In this document: piece after piece, positions 53,575-61,302 of the stretch
How positions within the stretch are numbered: the first letter of the stretch is position 1
Layout of the letters: the number at the start of each line of letters is the position of its first letter
DNA from: Clostridiales bacterium
Lineage (GTDB): Bacteria > Bacillota > Clostridia > Christensenellales > UBA1242
Assembly: GCA_918262735.1 (NCBI GenBank)
Contig: CAKJYJ010000009.1
Location: 28,655 to 92,654 of the forward strand
Length of the DNA stretch: 64,000 nucleotides
Direction: 5' to 3'
The notes under the pieces: generated by a model
What the model saw: the letters and a program-made list of their open reading frames with translations, nothing else
Database searches by the model: none
What the model was told of the DNA's origin: nothing
Made by a program: the position numbers and the translations under genes

Positions 53575-54792
53575 CTACTCCAAACAGTTGTCCAAATCGT
53601 CAACAATCTGTCTTTTGTCCATGTTTTTACCAATAAAAACAAGCTTTATTATTTTATCTCCAACATCATCTCTCCAATCGGCTCTAATATCTGCATTTTC
53701 AAGAAGAATTTGTTCTTGTTGTTCTTTTGGAAGACTAACAACCCAAGGCCCAGCATTAAAAGAATTTATCTGTCTGCCGGCCTGTTCAAACATGTGCATA
53801 TTTTCGTCGTCGTTTGAAAACCAAACAACACCCTTGCACCTAATAACTTGTCTTGGAAATCTATTAACAAAATCGACAAATTTGCCCTTGTTAAATGGTT
53901 GCCTACGGGTATAAACAAATGTGTCTATCCCATATTCCAAAACCTCGCCCTCTCCATGGTGGTGATGGTGATGCTCGTGCTCATGCTCATCATGGTCTTC
54001 ATGCTCACCATGTCCCTCATGCTCGTGCTCGCCAGCTTCATCATCGTCATCTTCATCGTGGTCTTGCGAGTTTAATTCTTTCACCCAAGCCGCAGACATT
54101 GCCGCTTTTTCATAGTCAAAAGAATTTGTGTTTAATATTTTATCCAAATCAACCTTACCGTAGTTGGCTTCAATTATTTCTGCATCTGGTTGAAGTGCGG
54201 TAATAACTGCCTCAACCTCTTCTAATTCATTTCTTGAAACATCACCAGCTTTATTGATAATTATTTTGGTGCAAAATTCAATTTGTTGAATTATTAAATT
54301 CTCAATATCCTCTTCGTCTATTTTTTCCTTTAGTAGTCCCCTTCCAGAACCAAATTCATCAACCATTCTACAAGCATCAACAACAGAAACAACGTTATCT
54401 AATCTTACCGTTGTTGGAAGATTATATCTTTTTGTTGCATCACTTAAAACCTCAATGGTTTGAACAATAGGAACGGGTTCACAAATACCACTTGCCTCAA
54501 TTAAAATATAATCAAATCTGTTAGAAGCGGCAATTTCTGCAATCTGCTTCATTAAATCTTCTTTAAGAGTGCAACAAATACAACCATTTTGAAGTGGAAC
54601 CAAACTGTCGTCCTTACCGGAAACAACCCCACCTTTTTGAATTAAACTTGCATCAATATTAACTTCTCCAATATCATTAACAATAACGGCAACTTTATAG
54701 CCCTGTTGGTTTGAAAGAACATGGTTTAATAGCGTTGTTTTACCCGCACCAAGATAGCCAGTTAATAATGTGATTGGAATAACTTTTTTCAT
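53575..54792 (-). CDS. CobW/ZNG1-type GTPase, zinc metallochaperone
   Basis: 405 residues. Walker A GYLGAGKTTLLN (from residue 10), the metal-binding GCICCTLKEDL (CxCC, about 70), EASGICEPVP and NKAGD (G4) define a COG0523 GTPase. A His/Glu/Asp-rich stretch (about 245-283) is followed by the C-terminal CobW domain. Such proteins hand zinc or other metals to client enzymes. The client is unknown, and no Zur box was identified. The Shine-Dalgarno GGAGGT precedes the ATG. Confidence 0.9.
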   Translation of the reverse strand: MKKVIPITLLTGYLGAGKTTLLNHVLSNQQGYKVAVIVNDIGEVNIDASLIQKGGVVSGKDDSLVPLQNGCICCTLKEDLMKQIAEIAASNRFDYILIEASGICEPVPIVQTIEVLSDATKRYNLPTTVRLDNVVSVVDACRMVDEFGSGRGLLKEKIDEEDIENLIIQQIEFCTKIIINKAGDVSRNELEEVEAVITALQPDAEIIEANYGKVDLDKILNTNSFDYEKAAMSAAWVKELNSQDHDEDDDDEAGEHEHEGHGEHEDHDEHEHEHHHHHHGEGEVLEYGIDTFVYTRRQPFNKGKFVDFVNRFPRQVIRCKGVVWFSNDDENMHMFEQAGRQINSFNAGPWVVSLPKEQQEQILLENADIRADWRDDVGDKIIKLVFIGKNMDKRQIVDDLDNCLE

Positions 54793-54938
54793 AATACCTC
54801 CAAATATAACGCAAATATTTTAATCATTAATTATTTTTTTTGCAACTAAAATAATCAACTTTTACACAAATAACAAAAGATGTAATAAAAAACAGTAAAA
54901 CCCGCAATTAAAACAATCAAAAAAATAAATTCATTTAC

Positions 54939-54967
54939 TTGACATATTACACCAAGTGTTGTAGAAT
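54939..54967 (+). promoter_or_regulatory. Promoter of tRNA-Gly(CCC)
   Basis: TTGACA at 54939 and TAGAAT at 54962 with a 17-base spacer, 9 bases before the tRNA. Confidence 0.8.
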
Positions 54968-54976
54968 GTGGACAAT

Positions 54977-55051
54977 GCGAAAGTGGCCTAATGGTATGGC
55001 ACAAGCTTCCCAAGCTTGCGATTGCGGGTTCGAGCCCCGTCTTTCGCTCCA
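54977..55051 (+). tRNA. tRNA-Gly(CCC)
   Basis: A 75-nt tRNA with acceptor GCGAAAG/CTTTCGC, anticodon stem CAAGC/GCTTG, loop TTCCCAA (anticodon CCC) and encoded CCA. Two further copies of its 3' end follow at 55198 and 55447. Confidence 0.94.
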
Positions 55052-55197
55052 AATAACTATTAAGGTTCTATACTAAGTTATAGAACTTTATTTTTTTATG
55101 GTACAATAAAAGGGGCTCGAACGTGTGCGTTAAGAAAAAGTTGCCAGTGGCAAGTTTTTTAGCACCAGGCGTGATAGCGAAGTGTAACGTAGCGGAG
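55031..55197 (+). mobile_element. Mini-island unit 1 at tRNA-Gly(CCC)
   Basis: A 167-bp unit with tRNA 3' end, terminator, left-end motif CTCGAACGTGTGCGTTAA (55116), a short hairpin form in place of the core (AAAAAGTTGCC/GGCAAGTTTTT at 55135-55160) and the right end GCGTGATAGC...AGCGGAG. The short hairpin also occurs at 7596-7619. Confidence 0.6.
55065..55086 (+). terminator. Terminator of tRNA-Gly(CCC)
   Basis: GTTCTATA/TATAGAAC with a 6-base loop, then a T-run. Related hairpins with changed but paired stems follow each displaced 3' end (ATTCTACA/TGTAGAAT at 55232-55253). Confidence 0.8.
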
Positions 55198-55446
55198 CGA
55201 GCCCCGTCTTTCGCTCCAAACATATTTAAGTATTCTACACTCGGTTGTAGAATTTTTTTTTAGACACTACTAAGTAATGGGCTCGAACCGTAAACTTTAA
55301 GGGCTCCCGAAAATAGCAGGCATTTATGCCGAAATTTTTGGGAAGAGGAAAAACCGAGCGTTAAGGTAAATTTGCGGTCAGCAAATTACAAAAGCGATAG
55401 TTTTGACGAAGCACCAGGTGTGATAGCAAAGTGTAACGTAGCGGAG
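55198..55446 (+). mobile_element. Mini-island unit 2 at tRNA-Gly(CCC), tandem
   Basis: A 249-bp unit that begins with an exact 23-base copy of the tRNA 3' end (55198-55220). It continues with a terminator-like hairpin, the spacer agacactactaagtaa, the left-end motif CTCGAACC, the full conserved core (55301-55417) and the right end with the same GTGTAACGTAGCGGAGCGA. Tandem with unit 1. Confidence 0.6.
55301..55417 (+). ncRNA. Conserved three-hairpin core, copy 5
   Basis: GGGCTCCC opens hairpin 1 (CCCGAAAAT with ATTTTTGGG, enclosing GGCAT..ATGCC). AAGAGGAAAA follows, then hairpin 2 AATTTGC/GCAAATT, hairpin 3 CAAAA/TTTTG and GACGAAGCACCAGG. It is closest to copy 4. Confidence 0.5.
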
Positions 55447-55556
55447 CGAGAATCCGTCTTTCGCTCCAAAATTGCATTTAAGAGTTCCATACTTTGTTGT
55501 GGTGCTTTTTTTTAGACACTACTAAGTAAGTGGCTCGAACGTGTGCGTTAAAATTA
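55447..55556 (+). repeat. Displaced, partly decayed tRNA-Gly 3' end and truncated third unit
   Basis: The sequence cgagaatccgtctttcgctccaaa is kept as a copy of the tRNA 3' end with changes in the T-stem. A decayed terminator hairpin, the spacer agacactactaagtaa and the left-end motif CTCGAACGTGTGCGTTAA (55534) follow. The unit then stops without core or right end. Confidence 0.65.
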
Positions 55557-55584
55557 ACTGTTTAATTTTACATAATAAAAACAT

Positions 55585-55614
55585 TTGCAATTATCGTGCA
55601 AATTGTGATATTCT
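55585..55614 (+). promoter_or_regulatory. Promoter of the GLUG-type gene
   Basis: TTGCAA at 55585 and TATTCT at 55609 with an 18-base spacer. Confidence 0.4.
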
Positions 55615-55640
55615 AATTATGTATAATTAGGAGGTGAATT

Positions 55641-57197
55641 ATGTTTTTGAAAAATAAAATATCAAAAATTATTATAATCTCCTCTTTTGTGTGTTTTTTG
55701 GTTTCTTTACTGTTATTATTTGTCTTCACCCAGCCAACAAAGGCATCAATATCTTTAAGTGGAAGCGGAACATATTCAAACCCATATAAAATATCATCTC
55801 CTGCTGATTTAAAAAATTTTAGAGACTATGTAAACAATGGCAACACAATGAGCGGACAATACATTGAACTAACTTGCGACATTGATATGAATAATGAACC
55901 ATTTATTTGTATTGGTTACACAAGAACAGGTAACAACTCAAAAACATATTCTTTCAATGGTATTTTTGATGGTAAAAACCATGTATTACAAAATTTAACA
56001 CTGCAATCTTCCACAGGAGATCAATACAGCAGTTTCCCAAATGGGGGTCTTTTTGCAAACACTATTAACGCAACTATAAAAAATCTCTTTTTGAAAAATG
56101 TAAACGCCTCTGACTTTAGTTGGTATTCGGGGGCACTTATTGGAGATGCAAACAACACAACAATTGAAAATATTTATGTATTAAGTGGAAGCGTGGTAAG
56201 CAATTCAAATTCTGGTGATTATGCTACTGGCGGAATAGTTGGGTATGCTCATGATGGAACATCAATGAACTTATGTTTTAACTATGCATCTGTTAGCTCG
56301 TCAAGCATTGGTTATAGAACAGTGTCTGGTGGTGTTGTCGGGGCAATAGGGGCCAAACTTAGTGGCAACTCCCCAACATACAGCTCAGCATCAATATCTA
56401 AATGTGGAAATTTTGGAAGCGTGGTGGCAAACAGCATAACACTGTACGACGCATATGCCGGAGGAGTTGCAGGCTACGCCGGTTGCAAAATTGAGAATTG
56501 TTTTAATCAGGGGTCTGTAAATTCAGATACTAACTCAGTGTATGACTATGGCTTTGCTGGTGGTATTGTTGGATATTCAAATTCGGAATGTTCAAAATGT
56601 TATAACACCGGAACAATAACCGGCGGATACACAAAGACCTCAAAAACAGAAGAATATGTGCTGGTCGGCGGTGTTTTAGGGATTGGTAGAAAAGTTGCAT
56701 ATGTCACAGTCGATTATTATCAAGTTCGTTATGCCAACATAAATGGAAATTATAATGCATTTGTTAGTGATTGTTATGGAACAAACACTATATCATATTC
56801 TGCAACAGCTAAACTAACCATTAAAGAAAATGATTCATATGGTGTTAATGGTAAAAATTGTAGTGAAATATCTGGTAGTTACACATACACATTTAGTAAC
56901 AAGTACTATTGTTATGTTGGCCAATTATCTTATCCAGACAATCGAAGCCGTGAACCGCATTACAATATAAATGCGTATATATATAACAAAAAAAATGCCG
57001 TGCAAGCCAGTTACTCTTTTTCGTTATATCCGCTAAAATATACTGGAACTCAAATAGCCTCGGCAACTCTTAAATCCGATTTGCCAAGCGGGTTTTCATC
57101 TGATATTTGGGCAATACATAAAGATATCTTTAATGGCTACCCTCACTTTAAGGGTAAATATTGGGCAGATTATGTGGTTGAGCCAGATCACACATAA
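55641..57197 (+). CDS. Secreted GLUG-motif beta-helix protein
   Basis: 518 residues. A signal peptide (basic start, hydrophobic core to about residue 32, TKA-S cleavage) leads to a domain that starts GTYSNPYKISSPADLKNF and holds FNGIFDGKNHVLQNL. GLUG-type repeats follow (GGIVGYA, GGVVGAIG, GGVAGYAG, GGIVGYSN, each followed by cysteine/asparagine-rich turns such as CYNTGTITGG), which form a parallel beta-helix. Such proteins are surface or matrix components. The Shine-Dalgarno TTAGGAGGTG precedes the ATG. No cell-wall sorting signal is seen at the C terminus. Confidence 0.82.
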   Translation: MFLKNKISKIIIISSFVCFLVSLLLLFVFTQPTKASISLSGSGTYSNPYKISSPADLKNFRDYVNNGNTMSGQYIELTCDIDMNNEPFICIGYTRTGNNSKTYSFNGIFDGKNHVLQNLTLQSSTGDQYSSFPNGGLFANTINATIKNLFLKNVNASDFSWYSGALIGDANNTTIENIYVLSGSVVSNSNSGDYATGGIVGYAHDGTSMNLCFNYASVSSSSIGYRTVSGGVVGAIGAKLSGNSPTYSSASISKCGNFGSVVANSITLYDAYAGGVAGYAGCKIENCFNQGSVNSDTNSVYDYGFAGGIVGYSNSECSKCYNTGTITGGYTKTSKTEEYVLVGGVLGIGRKVAYVTVDYYQVRYANINGNYNAFVSDCYGTNTISYSATAKLTIKENDSYGVNGKNCSEISGSYTYTFSNKYYCYVGQLSYPDNRSREPHYNINAYIYNKKNAVQASYSFSLYPLKYTGTQIASATLKSDLPSGFSSDIWAIHKDIFNGYPHFKGKYWADYVVEPDHT

Positions 57198-57221
57198 AAC
57201 ATCTAAAATCATTTTAGCAAT

Positions 57222-57254
57222 AAAAATCTCCAACCAAGGTGGTTGGGGATTTTT
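57222..57254. terminator. Bidirectional terminator
   Basis: A 14-bp stem AAAAATCTCCAACC/GGTTGGGGATTTTT with a 5-base loop. It lies between the GLUG-type gene (plus) and the SSB-like gene (minus). Confidence 0.88.
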
Positions 57255-57256
57255 AA

Positions 57257-57907
57257 CTAAATTGCATCATCGCTTTCAAGTTCTTCAATTTGGCTTTCTT
57301 GTTGAATTTTATTTATTGAAACCTCATATGCAATTTTATTTAATGTTTCGCCATCTTCGGTATGTTTTTGATATTCCCTAGATTGAATTCTTCCAACAAT
57401 GGCTATTTTTGTTCCAACGGCTAGCTCGCTTACATATTTTGCATTTCTCCCCCACGCAATACAAGGTAAATAATCAGATTTATTATATGCCCTGTTAACG
57501 GCAATTAAAACATCGCAAATTTCACGATTAAAAGGAGTTGTTCTATACGTTGGCTCCTTGCAAATATAACCAGTAATTTCAATTATATTGGGGTTCATAT
57601 CTTCTTCAAACTCGCAAACTTCCCTAACAAAAACCGTGAGCATTAATTTACTCTTTCCGTTTTCTAGTTTGTTATAACTTCTAAATTGCCCTTTAATACA
57701 AACATATTTCCCAACCTCAAACCTACCACCAGAAATAAGCTTTTCTGAAACCGTTACCGGCACTTTATCTAAATTATTACTAAGTCTTGGCACAAGCAAA
57801 ACAACCTCGTAAAAAGCTTCTCCAAATGTTTCGTGGCTAAATGCTGGCGCACTCTCAACCGTTCCACTTAAAAACACTCTGTTATTGTTCATTTGTTCAA
57901 ATTTCAT
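57257..57907 (-). CDS. Single-stranded DNA-binding-like protein with two OB folds
   Basis: 216 residues. Residues 1-100 and 105-205 each look like an OB fold. The second has the SSB pattern: IIEITGYICKEP, then FNREICDVLIAVNRAY, WGRNAKYVSELAVGTKIAIVGRIQSREY. Tandem OB proteins of this kind occur in Clostridia besides the main SSB. The Shine-Dalgarno TAGGAGGAAA precedes the ATG. The acidic tail is short (EELESDDAI). The usual rpsF-rpsR neighbours are absent, so it is probably not the housekeeping SSB. Confidence 0.75.
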   Translation of the reverse strand: MKFEQMNNNRVFLSGTVESAPAFSHETFGEAFYEVVLLVPRLSNNLDKVPVTVSEKLISGGRFEVGKYVCIKGQFRSYNKLENGKSKLMLTVFVREVCEFEEDMNPNIIEITGYICKEPTYRTTPFNREICDVLIAVNRAYNKSDYLPCIAWGRNAKYVSELAVGTKIAIVGRIQSREYQKHTEDGETLNKIAYEVSINKIQQESQIEELESDDAI

Positions 57908-57918
57908 ATAATTTCCTC

Positions 57919-58683
57919 CTAAATTTTTGATTTTTGAAGTCCTGTTCTATCTATTGTGTAGTTGTTTTTATATATTAAATCCCCAACAGAGCCAACGGTA
58001 TATCCTTTTTTATTTAGTCTATCTAAAATCATTGGCAAAGCATCAACAATGTGGTCGGAATTGTTGTGGCAAAGTATTATTGAACCGTTTTTAACACCAT
58101 TAATAATCCTTGTTGTTATTGCTTCTGCACTCAGTCCCTTCCAATCGAGAGAATCAACATCCCATTGAATTGTTATTAAATTGTTATTCTCGGCAATATC
58201 CAAAAGTGAATTATTATACGACCCGAATGGTGCTCTGAATAGCTCAACCTTTTTGTTTGTTATTTTTTCAATTAACTCAACACTTTTTTTAAGCTCTAAG
58301 TTTTGTTCGGAAGCACTAAGTTTTACCATATCTGGATGTGTGTTTGAATGTGTGCCAATTTCAAAACCATTATCGTCAATATATTTAACCATATCTCCAT
58401 ATTTATCTACCCAAAACCCAACCAAAAAGAAGGTCGCTTTAACATTATATTCATTACAAATATCAACAATTTGCTTGGTTTTATCGGCACCCCAGGCGGC
58501 ATCAAAACTAATTGCAACTCTTTTTTCGCTGGTTTCAACCGAGTACACAGGAACTTTTCTTGTGGAATAACCAAAGAATACTTCTGCAGAAACTGCTCCA
58601 TTTATCGAAATTGAAAGAAGTATTGCACACAAAAGAACAGCAAGCACATATTTTATTGACCTGGATTTAACAACATAAAACAT
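57919..58683 (-). CDS. pdaB: Sporulation polysaccharide deacetylase, PdaB-like
   Basis: 254 residues. One N-terminal membrane helix precedes RKVPVYSVET, the PdaB lead-in, and the NodB domain: SFDAAWG (catalytic Asp), THSNTHPDM (metal-binding HxxxH), RAPFGSYN, WDVDSLDW and ILCHN. PdaB acts on spore cortex or related glycans outside the membrane. The start at 58683 follows GCGAGGT; a longer frame upstream has no such site. It is 11 bases from the SSB-like gene. Confidence 0.87.
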   Translation of the reverse strand: MFYVVKSRSIKYVLAVLLCAILLSISINGAVSAEVFFGYSTRKVPVYSVETSEKRVAISFDAAWGADKTKQIVDICNEYNVKATFFLVGFWVDKYGDMVKYIDDNGFEIGTHSNTHPDMVKLSASEQNLELKKSVELIEKITNKKVELFRAPFGSYNNSLLDIAENNNLITIQWDVDSLDWKGLSAEAITTRIINGVKNGSIILCHNNSDHIVDALPMILDRLNKKGYTVGSVGDLIYKNNYTIDRTGLQKSKI

Positions 58684-58912
58684 TAAAACCTCGCTTTTAA
58701 TATTAAAGATAAAATATGGATTTGTTAATGCGATAAGAAATAATAAAACAAAACAAATGCTCACATTTTGTCGAATTTACAATATATCGTATGCTCATAT
58801 TTTTTAGGTTAGAACAATACTTGCTGTTTATTTTGTTTTCCAGGCAATAAACTGATAAAAATGTATCCAAAAATAAAAAAGTGAATAAATTTCAAAAAAA
58901 TAAAAAAAATTG

Positions 58913-58941
58913 TTGACAACATTTTTTTAATATGATAATAT
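58913..58941 (+). promoter_or_regulatory. Promoter of tRNA-Val
   Basis: TTGACA at 58913 and TAATAT at 58936 with a 17-base spacer. Confidence 0.8.
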
Positions 58942-58961
58942 ACCAAAGTCGCAAAAAGCGT

Positions 58962-59038
58962 GGGAGTTTAGCTCAGTTGGCTAGAGCATCTGCCTTACAA
59001 GCAGAGGGTCATAGGTTCGAGTCCTTTAACTCCCACCA
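58962..59038 (+). tRNA. tRNA-Val(TAC)
   Basis: A 77-nt tRNA with acceptor GGGAGTT/AACTCCC, anticodon stem CTGCC/GGCAG-type pairing and loop CTTACAA (anticodon TAC), encoded CCA. No repeat of its 3' end follows. Confidence 0.94.
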
Positions 59039-59049
59039 AAATAAACAAA

Positions 59050-59075
59050 AACAACCAAAGTAACCTTTGGTTGTT
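59050..59075 (+). terminator. Terminator of tRNA-Val
   Basis: AACAACCAAAG/CTTTGGTTGTT with a 4-base loop and seven T. Confidence 0.9.
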
Positions 59076-59221
59076 TTTTTACTAATAACAGAATAATAGT
59101 ACGGCAATTCTTCCTTTCGTTATATTTCTAAATATTAGACTAGCAAATGTACACTTTTAACATTGCTATACAATATATATAAAAACGGATATGCCCTATA
59201 ACTTGTCCATTTTCAAAAGGT

Positions 59222-61147
59222 TTAATTATTTTTTGTGTAAACATAATACTGTTTTTCACCAATGGTGATTGTTGTTGCAGATTTTGTGTAATTTTCTGTG
59301 TTACTTAAAAATGCATTTGTTCCATCATCAATGCTTGCAAGCACATTTATTGTTGTGGCATATTTTAATAAATATCCTGCATTGTTCACTGATGTTGCCA
59401 CATTATATATATTAGAACTTTCAATTGTAACTGTTGTTAAGCTTTTGCAGTTGTTAAATGCGGCGTCTCTTATTGTTTCAATGCTTTCAGGAATTGTTAT
59501 GCTTGCAAGGCTTGCTGCTCTAACCCCATCGCTGAATAAAGCTCCTGGCATCACCTTTAATTGAGAATCATTTTCAAATATAACACTTTCTAGACTTGCA
59601 CAACCCACAAATGCCCAATCACACAATAATTTGCATTCTTTTTTTATTGTACAAGAGGTTATGTTTTTATTAATTGGCTCAACCAGTGCATAATATGCAT
59701 TATTACTGTTGCCCAAATACCTGGCATTTCCATATTCACTGAGTTGCAAATTGGTACAACCACTAAAAATTATACCCCCTATCCAAGTTACGGTGCTTGG
59801 CATATTAATACTTGTAAGCGAAACACAATTTTCAAACGCACCACCATTAATATACTGTAACCCCTCTGAAAGAATCACTTCGGTAAGCCCAGAACAATCC
59901 TTAAATGCAACACTTCCAATGGAATACACGCTACTAGGGATTGTTATAGTTTCAAGACCGGTGCAACCGAGGAATGCGGCATCATTAATTATTTTTACGC
60001 CATCCGGTATATTTGTGTTTTTACAACCGGTGATTAATGTGTTAGATTGGGTTTCTACTATTGCATTACAATTATTCCTGCTGTCATATGTCATATTATT
60101 GCTATCAACAACAATGCTTTCCAAACTGTCACAATATATGAATGCATTCCATAAATAATTATTAACACTCTGCGGAATTGAGATACTTCTTATACCACAT
60201 CGGCAAAACGCTTCAATGCCAATTTCTTCAACTCCATTGTTTATATTTACATTTACGAGCCCGCTACATCCCAAAAATGCACCACCACCTATTGTTTTTA
60301 TACTACCAGGTATAGTCACTCCAGTTAAAGATAAACAATCCTGAAATGTATAGTTTTTTATGCTTGTAACAGTGTATGTTTCATTATTATACTTCACCTT
60401 GCTAGGTATAACCAACTCACCTGTTGGGGCATTGTTTGACCTTGCAGATACACTTGCCGTTTTTTCATTATTGTTATATTCAAATGAAAGCGTGGTTAAG
60501 CTATCAGCATTTGGTACATACTCTTCAAACTCTGCATAAATGGTAATGTTTCCCTCTGGCATATTGAATTTTTTTGTACTAAGCGAAATGGCAGTTTGTG
60601 TGGTCGTGCCAGACTTAATATAATATAAACTAGACGCTTGGTAGCCCGATCCTGGAGTTACTGTTAGTTGAACAATTTCACCGCCAATTGCAACCTGTTT
60701 GTTAGGTGCCACACTTCCGTTTTGCATTGCTGTGGCAACTGTAATTGTGTATTCTTTTTCATAAACTGCAGTGTAATTTAATGGCGTTGTTTCGTCTATT
60801 GTAAATGTTAAAGTTTTGTTGTCGGACACCTTTTGCCCGTTGGATTCCCAATACATAAAACGATAGCCAACTTTATCGCCGGCAGTTAGGGTTACCTCGT
60901 CACCAATGGCATGGTTTTCTGACTGTGTTTGGTTAGATAGGTTTGTGCCTTGAGATATTTTTATAGCATTGCTTTGTTGATTGGAATTGTTGTTACCACC
61001 GCTTAGCCCTAAAAACAAACCAATGCCAAGGCCAACCACAAGCACCAATGCACCAAGCATTGCAAATATTTTTATCTTTTCTTTCTTTTTTTCTTCATTT
61101 TTTATTTTTTCTAGTTTTTCCATTTGTTCTTTATCAAAATCAGACAT
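59222..61147 (-). CDS. BspA-type leucine-rich-repeat protein, membrane-anchored
   Basis: 641 residues. A charged cytoplasmic start of about 27 residues (rich in Lys and Glu) precedes one membrane helix (about 28-50). Then come an Asn/Gln-rich linker and two repeats of the bacterial surface type (TLTAGDKVGYRFMYWESNG, TITVATAMQNGSVAPN). From about residue 215 it has BspA-type LRRs. The last 60 residues match the C terminus of the protein at 47975. The N terminus inside, C terminus outside topology differs from a secreted BspA. Likely surface adhesion or sensing. Confidence 0.85.
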   Translation of the reverse strand: MSDFDKEQMEKLEKIKNEEKKKEKIKIFAMLGALVLVVGLGIGLFLGLSGGNNNSNQQSNAIKISQGTNLSNQTQSENHAIGDEVTLTAGDKVGYRFMYWESNGQKVSDNKTLTFTIDETTPLNYTAVYEKEYTITVATAMQNGSVAPNKQVAIGGEIVQLTVTPGSGYQASSLYYIKSGTTTQTAISLSTKKFNMPEGNITIYAEFEEYVPNADSLTTLSFEYNNNEKTASVSARSNNAPTGELVIPSKVKYNNETYTVTSIKNYTFQDCLSLTGVTIPGSIKTIGGGAFLGCSGLVNVNINNGVEEIGIEAFCRCGIRSISIPQSVNNYLWNAFIYCDSLESIVVDSNNMTYDSRNNCNAIVETQSNTLITGCKNTNIPDGVKIINDAAFLGCTGLETITIPSSVYSIGSVAFKDCSGLTEVILSEGLQYINGGAFENCVSLTSINMPSTVTWIGGIIFSGCTNLQLSEYGNARYLGNSNNAYYALVEPINKNITSCTIKKECKLLCDWAFVGCASLESVIFENDSQLKVMPGALFSDGVRAASLASITIPESIETIRDAAFNNCKSLTTVTIESSNIYNVATSVNNAGYLLKYATTINVLASIDDGTNAFLSNTENYTKSATTITIGEKQYYVYTKNN

Positions 61148-61264
61148 TGCATATTCTCCATTTCATGAAACTATTATTAGTTTATCACATATGGTTATAT
61201 ACAACAAATGTTTTTCATAACTTCATCAATAACCATTTTTTATGTTTATTTTTATATTCACAAA

Positions 61265-61293
61265 AAAGACAAGCGTTTTATTCGCTTGTCTTT
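61265..61293 (-). terminator. Terminator of the BspA-type gene at the right edge
   Basis: AAAGACAAGCG/CGCTTGTCTTT, 11-bp stem, 7-base loop, T-rich minus-strand tail. Confidence 0.85.
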
Positions 61294-61302
61294 ATATTTT
61301 AA

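Noticed and set aside
54855-55052. Minus-strand ORF across tRNA-Gly(CCC)
   Set aside because: Antisense to a tRNA gene and its promoter; such tRNA-antisense peptides are a common false call.
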